In this document: positions 1 to 6,769 of the stretch, piece after piece
Position numbering within the stretch: the first letter of the stretch is position 1
Layout: every line of letters begins with the position of its first letter
Origin: DATAMF01 sp964472565
GTDB taxonomy: Bacteria > Chloroflexota > Anaerolineae > Aggregatilineales > Aggregatilineaceae
Reading direction: 5' to 3'
Length of the DNA stretch: 7,489 bases
NCBI GenBank assembly: GCA_964472565.1
Contig: CAYYNB010000240.1
Coordinates: 1-7,489, forward strand
Notes under the pieces: generated by a model
The model's database searches: none
Told to the model about the DNA's origin: nothing
The model's input: the letters and a program-made list of their open reading frames with translations, nothing else
Position numbers and translations under genes: made by a program

Positions 1-1532
1 CGCCACACGGCGACGGTCTTGCCGCCGAAGGGCCGCGTAAACTGGAAGGCCAGCGTCCACGTCGTGCCGGAGAGCGTGGGCGGCTGATCGAGCGGGACGA
101 GATCGGGATAGTCGGTCAGAAAATAGGTGTAACCCCACTGCCCCACCTGATCCACCAGCGGCCACCACGCAGCGGGATCGGTGGGCAGATGGCTGTCCGC
201 GAATTTGAACGGGCTGATACACGCCCATTCGATAGCGTCCGTCAGGTAAATTTCGGTGTGCGAACAGGCGGCGAGCATCGCGCTCACCGGGATCGTGCCG
301 TCCGTGCGCTGACCGTGCGCCAGAATATAGGCGATACTCTCGCGCGTGCCCCAGCCGTTGAAGGCTCCCCAGAAATAGTTATAGCGATCCGTTTCCGGCA
401 GCGTCAGCTTGACCGGATCGTTCTGGGCCTTATCCGCGAACGGCAGCGCGAATCCGACTGCCCAGACGAGAATCACAGTGGCGATCAGGGCGTTGAGGAT
501 CGGTTGTTTCTGCGGTACGCGGCGCGCCCCGATCCAATCGGCCAGCACGGCCATCCCGCCGCCGAAGATCACCGCGACGGCAGGCATCGCCACCATCAGA
601 TAGCGGGACTGCACGGTGCGCGCGATGAAAATATTGGGGAACCAGAGCAGCACCAGCCAGATCAGCGCATAGCTACCCTGGCGCAGTTTGCGCCCCAGCA
701 GCACGCCGATCAGCGCCAGCAGCATGAGCGACAGCGGCGCGGAGATCAGCAGATCGCCGCGATCCACGACATCTTTCAGCTTATCCACCATGCGCGACGC
801 GCCCGCCTCGGATTCGATCAGATGGGTGTCGAGCAGTGACGGAATCTGCCCGGCCAAACGGTTCAGCATGGCTGCCAGCAGCACGAGACTCCACAGCATG
901 ACAAAGACTACGCCCGCTGTGATCCAGGCGCGGCGGTAGCGTTTCCAGAGGGCTTGCGCGCGGCGTTCCGGAGCAAACAGTAACGCGGCGACCAGCGGCA
1001 GACTGACGATCAAGCCAGTGGTGAGCTTACCCAGCGTCGCACAGGTGATCAACAGTCCGGCCAGCGCGCCGTTGCGCGGGGTGGGCTGTTTCGTCAGCCG
1101 CAGACTGGCCCAGACGGCCAGCGCCGCCAATGCCCCGGCGAACGGATCGGCTAACGCCATGCGCTCGAAAAACAATCCAAACGGGACGAGCGCCGCAAAC
1201 GCGACGGTCGGCAGCACCGCCCGCCGCCCGAAGAGTTCCCGCGCGACGGCTGCGCTGCCCGCCGCGCCGAGCATGGCGATCAGCGCCACCGACCAGCGCG
1301 CCAATGGGATCGCCGCTTCGCCTGCGGGGTTGAAGATGCCCATCCAGAAATAGAGCAGCAGCTTGCCGTGACTCGTCTGGACGGGATTCGTATCAAAGTC
1401 GTAGACTTTCTGCGCGCGCGAAATGTGGCTGTATTCGTCAATGAAGATCGGCTGGGTGGTGATGTGATGGATGCGCAGCGCGAAATGCACCAGCAACAAA
1501 AACACCACGCCCCATAGAATTTTCCGGTTCAT
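1..1532 (-). CDS. Polytopic GT-C type glycosyltransferase-like membrane protein (PMT_2/GT39-83 style), 3' end cut by window
   Basis: The minus-strand frame is open from ATG at 1532 to the left edge (510 complete codons). It ends in the window as TVAVWR, close to the VTVWRVMR end of the neighbouring paralog, so probably only a few residues are missing. Visible: an N-terminal hydrophobic helix (about residues 5-20), an acidic motif in the first outer loop (D32-E33-Y-S-H-I-S-R-A), SHGKLLLYFW, then FERMALADPF, and many hydrophobic helices to about residue 380, followed by a soluble C-terminal segment. In GT-C enzymes the first-loop Asp/Glu is the catalytic site, and sugars are transferred from lipid-linked donors outside the membrane; that family knowledge supports the call but not a substrate. 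The gene lies 5 bases after the upstream paralog. A GTG at 1541 would give a 4-base GTGA overlap and is an alternative start. Probably cotranscribed with its paralog. Confidence 0.85.
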   Translation of the reverse strand, partial: MNRKILWGVVFLLLVHFALRIHHITTQPIFIDEYSHISRAQKVYDFDTNPVQTSHGKLLLYFWMGIFNPAGEAAIPLARWSVALIAMLGAAGSAAVARELFGRRAVLPTVAFAALVPFGLFFERMALADPFAGALAALAVWASLRLTKQPTPRNGALAGLLITCATLGKLTTGLIVSLPLVAALLFAPERRAQALWKRYRRAWITAGVVFVMLWSLVLLAAMLNRLAGQIPSLLDTHLIESEAGASRMVDKLKDVVDRGDLLISAPLSLMLLALIGVLLGRKLRQGSYALIWLVLLWFPNIFIARTVQSRYLMVAMPAVAVIFGGGMAVLADWIGARRVPQKQPILNALIATVILVWAVGFALPFADKAQNDPVKLTLPETDRYNYFWGAFNGWGTRESIAYILAHGQRTDGTIPVSAMLAACSHTEIYLTDAIEWACISPFKFADSHLPTDPAAWWPLVDQVGQWGYTYFLTDYPDLVPLDQPPTLSGTTWTLAFQFTRPFGGKTVAVW

Positions 1533-1537
1533 GGCCG

Positions 1538-3121
1538 TCACCGCATCACCCGCCAGACCGTCACCGGCTGATCCACCGGATTCTGATAGGGGCGCGGATA
1601 GCTCTTGAACAGCGTCCAGTGTGCATCCGGCGCGGGATCAGGCGGCAGATAGTCGGTGATCACATAGACAATCGGCGCATCGTCGCGCAACGGCCACGTG
1701 GTGACATCACGCGGGACTTTCTGATCCGTAAAGTCAATCGATCCGATGCAGTCCCAGTCGATAGCGTCCTGCATAAACAACTCGTGGACCGCGCAGACGC
1801 GCATCACGCCAAACACCGGAATTTCGCCGTTGACGCGATCCGCTGCGGGTACGTCGGCGGACAGATCGATAAAAGCGCGGCTCGATCCCCAGGTGGTGAA
1901 CAGGCCGGAGAGATAATTCGTGGTGTCCTTTTTCGGCAGTTCGAGCTGATCCGGGTGCGTGGTCGCCGTGTCGATAAACGGCAGGGCGAATCCGGCCAGC
2001 CAGACGATCAGCGCCGCCGCCGCGATCCCCGCGCCGATCTCCGCGCGCGCCTGCGGACGTTTGAGCCGGTCCGCGATCCAATCACCCGCGAGCACCGTTC
2101 CGCCACCGAAGATCACCGCCAGCGCGAAAGTGCTCGCCATCAGGTAGCGGGATTGCAGTTCCCACACGAACAGCGTGATCGGTGCCCAGACCGCCAGCAG
2201 CCATGCCGCCGCCATGAGTCCCGCTTTGGGACGTTTCCACACCACGATCAGCAGCAGCGCCGCCAGCAGGATTGTCATCGGATGCCACAACAGCAGGCCC
2301 GTTTTGGTCACAAAGGTATCTTCGAGCCGCCCGAATACGCTGCTGATGTTGGTCTCGTCATCGAACAGATAGGTATCCAGCAGAATCACCTGCCGGTCCT
2401 CGACCAGTTGAATATAGGCGGTTGCCAGCAGCACGATGATCCAGGGAATCGCCATCACGATCAGCAGCGTAATCAGCGCGGGGCGGTACGTCCGCCACAG
2501 ATCGCGCGCGTAGGTTTTGATCGCGGGCCAGCGCAGCGCGGGCAGCGGCAGATCGCCCCACAACACCAGCGCCACCGGGACCATGCCGATCACGCCGGAC
2601 GCGGTGAGTTTGGCCATTGTCATCATGGCCGCCAGCAGCCCGACCACCGCGCCCTGTTGGCGCGAGGGATGCCGCGCCAGGATCATGCTGCGCCAGACCA
2701 GCAGCCCGCCCAGCGCCGCCGCGAACGGATCGGCGAAGGCCATGCGCTCGAAGAGCAGCGCATAGGGCAAAACGGCGTAAAAGGCCAGTGCCGGAAGCAT
2801 CGCGCGCCGTCCGAACAGCCATTTGACCACCGCCAGCATCGCCGCGCTGCCGATCAGCGAAAAGAGCGCCACCGCCAGCCGCGCCACGACCAGCGCCGCC
2901 TGATGTTCGGCGGGACGGAACAGCCCGATCCAGAAATAGAGCAGCAGCTTACCATGACTCGATTCGACGGAAAGCTGATCGTAGATCGTTCTGGCACGCG
3001 TGATATGGCTGTTTTCGTCCCAGAACGCGCCCATGACCAGCGGGTGATGGACGCGAATAAACAGTTGGACGATCAGCAGCAGCGCGATTCCAAGCAGAAG
3101 CAGCGGGCGGGGCCGGACCAT
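1538..3121 (-). CDS. Polytopic GT-C type glycosyltransferase-like membrane protein (paralog of the downstream gene)
   Basis: A 527-aa protein with an N-terminal membrane helix (residues 7-22) and a first outer loop carrying D35-E36-N-S-H-I-T-R-A. SHGKLLLYFW follows at 55-64, FERMAFADPF around 124-133, then further membrane helices to about residue 385 and a soluble C-terminal domain. This layout matches the PMT_2 / ArnT-like GT-C fold, whose members move a sugar from a polyprenyl-phosphate donor to protein or lipid at the outer membrane face. The donor and acceptor cannot be read from sequence. The start is well supported: GAGGGA lies 4 bases before the ATG. It shares motifs in the same order with the gene after it, so the pair arose by tandem duplication. 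No LPS or S-layer context is visible, so the pathway is unknown. Some members of this superfamily are uncharacterised and may not be active enzymes. Confidence 0.87.
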   Translation of the reverse strand: MVRPRPLLLLGIALLLIVQLFIRVHHPLVMGAFWDENSHITRARTIYDQLSVESSHGKLLLYFWIGLFRPAEHQAALVVARLAVALFSLIGSAAMLAVVKWLFGRRAMLPALAFYAVLPYALLFERMAFADPFAAALGGLLVWRSMILARHPSRQQGAVVGLLAAMMTMAKLTASGVIGMVPVALVLWGDLPLPALRWPAIKTYARDLWRTYRPALITLLIVMAIPWIIVLLATAYIQLVEDRQVILLDTYLFDDETNISSVFGRLEDTFVTKTGLLLWHPMTILLAALLLIVVWKRPKAGLMAAAWLLAVWAPITLFVWELQSRYLMASTFALAVIFGGGTVLAGDWIADRLKRPQARAEIGAGIAAAALIVWLAGFALPFIDTATTHPDQLELPKKDTTNYLSGLFTTWGSSRAFIDLSADVPAADRVNGEIPVFGVMRVCAVHELFMQDAIDWDCIGSIDFTDQKVPRDVTTWPLRDDAPIVYVITDYLPPDPAPDAHWTLFKSYPRPYQNPVDQPVTVWRVMR

Positions 3122-3139
3122 AGAATCCCTCGTGAACGG

Positions 3140-3148
3140 TGATAAAAT
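3140..3148 (+). promoter_or_regulatory. Candidate extended -10 promoter for the small paralog pair
   Basis: TGATAAAAT reads as an extended -10 (TG, one base, then TAAAAT, 5 of 6 to consensus). It lies about 40 bases before the GTG at 3189. I see no good -35, which an extended -10 can tolerate. It sits in the 67-base divergent gap. Confidence 0.35.
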
Positions 3149-3156
3149 CGGGGTAA

Positions 3157-3185
3157 AGGATAACAGTCATGCCGCAAAGGAACAA
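3157..3185 (-). promoter_or_regulatory. Candidate promoter for the glycosyltransferase pair
   Basis: Read on the minus strand, TTGTTC (3185-3180) is followed after 17 bases by TATCCT (3162-3157), with a TG before the -10. Each box is only a moderate match (3 and 4 of 6). It would place the RNA start about 30 bases before the ATG at 3121, and it interleaves with the candidate plus-strand promoter. Confidence 0.3.
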
Positions 3186-3188
3186 ACT

Positions 3189-3419
3189 GTGAACCACAAA
3201 CCGCTCAAAATTGAAACAACCGCATCCGGTTCGGAACGCTGGCTGTCCCCGGCGACGGTCAACCTGTGCATCGAAAACGCCATTACATGGTGCTGGAATC
3301 TGCTCCCCGCCGATGCACGCACACCGGAACGGGTCGAAGCGGAAATTCGAGCGCGCGTCGAACGTGCTCTGGACGATTTCGAGCACGATTGGGCGACATT
3401 TGCACCGGAGGAAGCATGA
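3189..3419 (+). CDS. Small protein of unknown family, first of a tandem paralog pair (76 aa)
   Basis: Unrecognised family. The GTG start at 3189 is chosen because AAGGA (3177-3181) sits 7 bases before it. An in-frame GTG at 3132 would put the start inside the promoter gap and lacks such a site. The first 20 or so residues are polar, and the rest looks helical and charged: residues 31-73 run from NAITWCWNLLP through RT-x-E to DDFEHDWATFA. There is no signal peptide, membrane helix or metal-binding cluster. Its last bases form ATGA with the next gene, and the two proteins match at 23 of 49 ungapped positions, including NAI, CW, LLP, RT, and TFA at the end. That conservation in a different reading frame is strong evidence that both are genuine genes. 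Function unknown; a small homo- or hetero-oligomeric helical protein is a guess. Confidence 0.75.
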   Translation: MNHKPLKIETTASGSERWLSPATVNLCIENAITWCWNLLPADARTPERVEAEIRARVERALDDFEHDWATFAPEEA

Positions 3420-3613
3420 AACGGCATCCGACAGACATCACCGCCGTAACCACCAACATTCAGAACGCGATTATCCAATGCTGGCAGCTTCTGCCCGATC
3501 ATGAGCGCACCATCGAGAATCTCAGGCGGATGATCGGGGCGATGGTCGAACAGAATTTGAAGAATTTCCGCGACGATCCGCAGACTTTCGCCGCGTGGCC
3601 GGACGCCGATTAG
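3416..3613 (+). CDS. Small protein of unknown family, second of a tandem paralog pair (65 aa)
   Basis: The ATG at 3416 overlaps the TGA of the gene before it (ATGA), and GGAGG at 3407-3411 lies 4 bases upstream, so translation is probably coupled. The protein repeats the core of its neighbour: NAIIQCWQLLP, RT, a central amphipathic helix with Met and Arg, then FRDDPQTFAAW. Compared with the first copy it lacks most of the polar N-terminal leader. No known domain is recognised. Its TAG stop overlaps the TAA stop of the convergent LRR gene by sharing bases 3610-3613. A longer in-frame ATG at 3266 lies inside the first gene and is not a credible start. Confidence 0.75.
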   Translation: MKRHPTDITAVTTNIQNAIIQCWQLLPDHERTIENLRRMIGAMVEQNLKNFRDDPQTFAAWPDAD

Positions 3614-4485
3614 AGATACACCCGGCAGCCGCGCGCTTCCAACTGCCGCACCCACCCCGGCACGGTGGTGATCGGATTCCAGCGGGCGTCTAATTTTTGC
3701 AGGTGTTCCAGGTCGCCCAGAGACACGGGCAGTGTGGTGAGCAGGTTGCCACGCACATCCAGCACGCGGAGATTGTGAAGGTTCCCAAGTGTGTCGGGGA
3801 GCGCGGTCAGGCGGTTGTTGCGCACGCTCAGATCGGTGAGTCTCGCCAGACCGCCCAGCGCGGCGGGGAGCGTCGTGATCTGGCAGTCCATCAGGTGCAG
3901 TTCGCGCAGATTCCGCAGTTGGCCGAGCGCGTCCGGCACGGTGGGCAGCGGATTGTTATACAGACGCAGTTCTTCGAGCCGCCCCAGATCACCGATCCAC
4001 GCGGGGATCACGGTCAGGTGGTTGTGCGTCAGGTTGAGATAGCGCAGCTTTGCAAGGTGTTGGATCGGCGCGGAAAAAGTCGAAATGCGGCAGTGGCTGG
4101 CATACAAAAATTCGAGTCTGACCAGCCGCGCGATGGAATCCGGCAGGCCCGCCAGTTGGTTCACGCTCAGGTCCAGCACGATCAGATCGGTCAGCGCGCC
4201 GATAGCATCCGGCAGCGCGATCAGGCGGTTGCTGTGGGCGTAGAGTTCGGTGAGATGATCCAGCGCGGCGATCTGTTCCGAGATGGCGGACAGTTGATTT
4301 TCGCCCACCGACAGCAGGCGCAGATCGCGCAGCCGCCACAGCGAGTCATGCAGATCGGTCAGGTCGCGGCGGATGATCGACAGGCCGACCACCGCCCCGT
4401 TTTCGGCATAAAAAGCGGAGTCCTTGAGAACGGCCCGCATGGACTCCGCTTCGATCAACGGCTGGAACGCGCTGAGATCATCCAT
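3610..4485 (-). CDS. Cytosolic leucine-rich repeat protein (11 x 23-residue repeats)
   Basis: A 291-aa protein that is almost entirely LRR. A short N-terminal region (1-29) is followed by a degenerate first repeat (30-52), ten 23-residue repeats (53-282), and a nine-residue end, EARGCRVYL. The repeats follow LxxLxxLxLxxNxLxxLPxxIGxL, for example TDLIVLDLSVNQLAGLPDSI. Repeat four is irregular (HCRISTFSAPI). No signal peptide, membrane helix or enzymatic domain is present, so it is likely an intracellular protein-binding scaffold; no partner is indicated. The ATG at 4485 is preferred because AGGTG lies 8 bases upstream; a GTG two codons earlier (4491) is the alternative. It converges with, and overlaps by 4 bases, the second small gene. 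Similar LRR-only proteins are scattered in bacteria and often uncharacterised. Confidence 0.88.
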   Translation of the reverse strand: MDDLSAFQPLIEAESMRAVLKDSAFYAENGAVVGLSIIRRDLTDLHDSLWRLRDLRLLSVGENQLSAISEQIAALDHLTELYAHSNRLIALPDAIGALTDLIVLDLSVNQLAGLPDSIARLVRLEFLYASHCRISTFSAPIQHLAKLRYLNLTHNHLTVIPAWIGDLGRLEELRLYNNPLPTVPDALGQLRNLRELHLMDCQITTLPAALGGLARLTDLSVRNNRLTALPDTLGNLHNLRVLDVRGNLLTTLPVSLGDLEHLQKLDARWNPITTVPGWVRQLEARGCRVYL

Positions 4486-4511
4486 GCCCACTGCACCTAT
4501 CTAACCTATTC

Positions 4512-4539
4512 GTAGGGGCAATTCATGAATTACCCCTAC
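4512..4539. repeat. 28-base near-perfect palindrome (REP-like candidate)
   Basis: The sequence is two 14-base arms meeting at a TCATGA centre. It reads GTAGGGG, one base, then AATTCA, mirrored, with a single mismatch (C4519 against A4532). It sits in the 91-base gap between the LRR gene start and the AIM24 gene stop. No T-run follows on either strand, so it is not a typical intrinsic terminator, although it could act as a 3' stabilising hairpin for the AIM24 transcript. Elements of this GTAGGGG...CCCCTAC style occur as dispersed repeats in some bacterial genomes, to my recollection; that is not shown by this window. Confidence 0.7.
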
Positions 4540-4576
4540 ATGACACCGCAAAATTGAATTGCGCGGATAGGGGTTA

Positions 4577-5257
4577 CTAACTCCCGCCGCCGATATACGT
4601 CTTCAGTTTGCTGGCGAGATTGCTCAACGGCATGGTTTGCAGCCAGACACGCCCCGGCCCGACCAGCGTCGCCAGGAACAAGCCCTCACCGCCGCCGATC
4701 CAGTTCATGATGCCCTTGACCATCTCGACATCATAGCTGCATGTCGGCTCGTACATGGCGATATGGCCCGGATCGATCTTCAGCTTTTCGCCCGCTTGCA
4801 GTTCGACCATCTGCACTTCGCCCGCGATCTCGACAAACGCCACACCCGGCCCGGTCAGCTTTTGCAGCACAAAGCCTTCGCCGCCGAACAGCCCGGTGCC
4901 GATCTTGCGGCGGAAATGCATCGCCATTTCAACGGTTTCCTCGGCGCACATAAACGCGTCTTTTTGCGCGATCATGCTGTGGCCAGCCTTCAGAGTCAGC
5001 GGGATCACCTTGCCGGGGCTTTCGGGCGTAAAGGTAATCGATCCCGTTGGCGCGAGGCAGGTATAGGTGGTCATGAACATGCTCTCCCCCGCCAGCTTGC
5101 GCCCGATCATCTTGCCGATGCCGCCCTTGCCGCTGGTTTTCATGTCGATCCCATCCGTCATCCAGGCCATACCGCCGGATTCGGTGTAGATCGATTCGCC
5201 CTGCTTGAGCGTGACTTCCAACGCTTGCATCACGGTTCCGTGAATCTTGTACTCCAT
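4577..5257 (-). CDS. AIM24 family protein (DUF124 / TIGR00266)
   Basis: A 226-aa soluble protein recognised by the family pattern: ESIYTESGGMAWMTDGI near residues 21-37, a glycine-rich turn, then LAGESMFMTTY, a central FGGEGFVLQKLTGPG, and a C-terminal IGGGEGLFLATLVGPGRVWLQT. Length is typical of bacterial members. The fold is a beta-rich repeated barrel; the bacterial function is not established, and the name comes from a yeast mitochondrial protein. The start has AAGGAG 10 bases upstream of the ATG. It follows the membrane-protein gene by 34 bases and has a candidate promoter of its own at 5294-5302. No membrane helix or signal peptide is visible. Confidence 0.93.
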   Translation of the reverse strand: MEYKIHGTVMQALEVTLKQGESIYTESGGMAWMTDGIDMKTSGKGGIGKMIGRKLAGESMFMTTYTCLAPTGSITFTPESPGKVIPLTLKAGHSMIAQKDAFMCAEETVEMAMHFRRKIGTGLFGGEGFVLQKLTGPGVAFVEIAGEVQMVELQAGEKLKIDPGHIAMYEPTCSYDVEMVKGIMNWIGGGEGLFLATLVGPGRVWLQTMPLSNLASKLKTYIGGGS

Positions 5258-5291
5258 AAACGCATCACTCCTTGTTTTAATCGCGCGCTAC

Positions 5292-5873
5292 TCATTGTAG
5301 CACGATTCGCTTGCCGAAGCGTTCATTCAGCCGGTTGCGCCAGTGCGCCCGGTTGATCTGCCGCCACTTTTTATTGCCGGATGATTTATCCAGGCGCGGA
5401 TCGATCTGGCCGGTTTTGAGCATATACACAAACGACGGCGTGTACCATTCGCCCTCGTTTTCAATAAATTCGCGCATCATCGGGCTGGTTTCCGCGATCC
5501 CCACCATATAATCGATCCACCCGATGCGCTGGAACGGCGGCATCAGATCGAACTGCATATAGGTACACTCCATAAAATCCACCATCAGCTCGATTGCCGC
5601 AATGACCCGTTCGTACTCCACACTGCCCTTATCGACATCGTCCGGCAGCGTTTTGTTGTTGTACAGATAGGGCCGCAGATCGGCGTTGTCGATGAAAAAC
5701 TTATCCAGATCGAGCATCATCTCATAAATCCGGTAATCCGTCTCGCGGTCTACGATCTTACGCGCATTGCGGATTTCGTTCGCCGCGAACAGGATGCCCA
5801 GCAGACTCGCCACCGATCCGATCCCGCCGAGAATGGAGCCAATCGCCCCCAGTTGTTCGTAATTCAAATCCAT
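5292..5873 (-). CDS. Membrane-anchored protein of unknown function
   Basis: A 193-aa protein with one N-terminal hydrophobic segment (about residues 9-31: LGAIGSILGGIGSVASLLGI and on) and a basic stretch, NARK, after it. That is the topology of an inner-membrane anchor with the bulk in the cytoplasm. The cytoplasmic part is helical and acidic, with aromatic-rich stretches such as MECTYMQFDLMPPFQRIGW and GEWYTPSF, and ends in a basic segment. I cannot place it in a family, although small anchored proteins of this layout are widespread as hypotheticals. It begins 4 bases after the GNAT stop codon with only a weak GGGGT site, suggesting coupling to that gene. No catalytic motif is evident. Confidence 0.75.
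   Translation of the reverse strand: MDLNYEQLGAIGSILGGIGSVASLLGILFAANEIRNARKIVDRETDYRIYEMMLDLDKFFIDNADLRPYLYNNKTLPDDVDKGSVEYERVIAAIELMVDFMECTYMQFDLMPPFQRIGWIDYMVGIAETSPMMREFIENEGEWYTPSFVYMLKTGQIDPRLDKSSGNKKWRQINRAHWRNRLNERFGKRIVLQ
5294..5302 (-). promoter_or_regulatory. Extended -10 promoter for the AIM24 gene, overlapping the upstream gene's 3' end
   Basis: On the minus strand TGCTACAAT matches an extended -10 (TG, one base, TACAAT, 5 of 6). Its bases are also the last codons of the membrane-protein gene (V-L-Q-stop). It lies about 37 bases before the AIM24 ATG; no good -35 is seen. Confidence 0.35.
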
Positions 5874-5877
5874 CGTA

Positions 5878-6495
5878 CTACCCCAATCCTGCTACAATGT
5901 CTTCGCCTAATGGATTGCCGGGATAAAACATATCGAACGTATCGCGCACAAAAGCGGCGACTTCGGCCCTGGTCGGCGGAGTCGTCCGTCCGCGCAGAGG
6001 GAGCCACATCAGCCGCAGGGGAATAATCCCCTCCCCCGATTCGTCCGGCATGGCATAATTTTCGGCTATTCTGATAATTTCCGCGCCGTGCCGTTCATAA
6101 AACCGGATGCGGCGGTTATGCAAATGCATCGGATCGTCCGGTTCGGGCGCTTCGACTTCCCAGATCAGAATATCCGTGTCGAAATGTTCGGCCCCAAACC
6201 GCACCATCTGATCAAACAGTTCCCCGCCGATGCCCTGGTTATGGCGATCCTGATCGGTTGCCAGATAGACCAGATAGAGGATCGGGGCGCGGGTGAGCAA
6301 AACCAGTGTCGCCATCCCGACGATCTCGCCCGCATCGCGCATCACAAGCAGGGCCACCGATCCGTTACGGCTGCCCGCTTCGATCTGGACGAAGGGCTTT
6401 TTCATCACGGGCGGGAAATTCGACTGGAAGATCGTCTTAATGCGTTCGAGTTCGGCGTCGGTGGGTGCGGTGAGGTGTTCAAAGGTGAGCGGCAT
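5878..6495 (-). CDS. GNAT family N-acetyltransferase
   Basis: A 205-aa GNAT protein. The core is visible in order: the strand pair before motif A (about 47-67), motif A with the acetyl-CoA pyrophosphate loop R84-H-N-Q-G-I-G90, and the later NRRIRFYERHGAEI (127-139) that commonly supplies a CoA contact and a Tyr. It probably transfers an acetyl group from acetyl-CoA to an amine, but the substrate is not readable. The start is firm: AGGAG lies 8 bases before the ATG. The C-terminal 40 residues beyond the GNAT core are an extension of unknown role. It is the first gene of a likely transcript including the anchored protein, with a TATAAT-type promoter at 6520-6525. Confidence 0.9.
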   Translation of the reverse strand: MPLTFEHLTAPTDAELERIKTIFQSNFPPVMKKPFVQIEAGSRNGSVALLVMRDAGEIVGMATLVLLTRAPILYLVYLATDQDRHNQGIGGELFDQMVRFGAEHFDTDILIWEVEAPEPDDPMHLHNRRIRFYERHGAEIIRIAENYAMPDESGEGIIPLRLMWLPLRGRTTPPTRAEVAAFVRDTFDMFYPGNPLGEDIVAGLG

Positions 6496-6519
6496 TGTTT
6501 TTTCTCCTGAATATGCCGG

Positions 6520-6525
6520 ATTATA
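6520..6525 (-). promoter_or_regulatory. Candidate -10 element for the GNAT operon
   Basis: A perfect TATAAT is read on the minus strand, 25 bases before the GNAT start codon. No convincing -35 is found at 16-18 bases. The predicted leader is about 18 bases and contains the AGGAG site. Confidence 0.45.
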
Positions 6526-6529
6526 CTGT

Positions 6530-6769
6530 ATGTATGTCTTCAGACCGAGTTGGACTCGCTACAAGCGAAGCATGGGCCGATTCTATTCGGCTCCTAGCGT
6601 GTCCTCAAGCGGCTGGCGATGCGCAAGAAAAAGTCTCTTCGTTTGGGACTGCTTGCGTCCGAAAGGTTTTGAATATATACACCTAATTCAACCCGACTTA
6701 TCGAACCTTGATCAAGTTTATGAAAATTTAGCAGAAGTTCTTGAGAAAACTGGAAGATTAGGACAATGA
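6530..6769 (+). pseudogene. Probable 3' remnant of a gene coupled to the following ORF (toxin-like position)
   Basis: The plus-strand frame ends in TGA at 6767-6769, overlapping the ATG of the next gene (ATGA). Its last 45 codons are AT-rich like that gene and read as protein: KGFEYIHLIQ, then DLSNLDQVYENLAEVLEKTG, then RLGQ. Upstream of about 6650 the frame becomes Ser/Arg-rich, lacks a ribosome site at either ATG (6530, 6572), and seems not to be coding. I therefore read it as the tail of a longer gene that lost its 5' end, or one with a frameshift near 6650. The position before an immunity-like protein suggests a toxin C-terminus; that is inference, and no family is recognised. The marked start is only the first ATG after the divergent GNAT gene. 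Confidence 0.4.
6533..6561. repeat. Left member of imperfect direct repeats bracketing the AT-rich patch
   Basis: It contains GTCTTC (6536-6541) and GACTCGCTA (6553-6561). The same two blocks recur in the same order at 7419-7424 and 7427-7435, with about 9 bases fewer between them. An internal CGAGT-TGG-ACTCG hairpin (6546-6558) lies in this copy only. Confidence 0.35.

Noticed and set aside
1619..3142. A 507-codon open frame on the plus strand.
   Set aside because: It lies antisense to the well-supported glycosyltransferase gene and is rich in Arg, Gln, His and Asp, the typical shadow of a GC-rich hydrophobic gene.
3132..3188. A longer GTG start for the first small gene.
   Set aside because: It lies in the promoter gap, 11 bases from the divergent start, and has no ribosome site; the GTG at 3189 has AAGGA at the right distance.
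3697..4515. A 272-codon plus-strand frame.
   Set aside because: Antisense shadow of the LRR gene; its Gln/Arg periodicity mirrors the 23-residue repeats.
4512..4539. The palindrome as an intrinsic terminator.
   Set aside because: No T-run on either strand after the stem.
6540..6660. A tRNA gene as the integration target of the AT-rich patch.
   Set aside because: I looked for an acceptor stem, TTC-type arm and anticodon arm and found only a 5-bp hairpin at 6546-6558.
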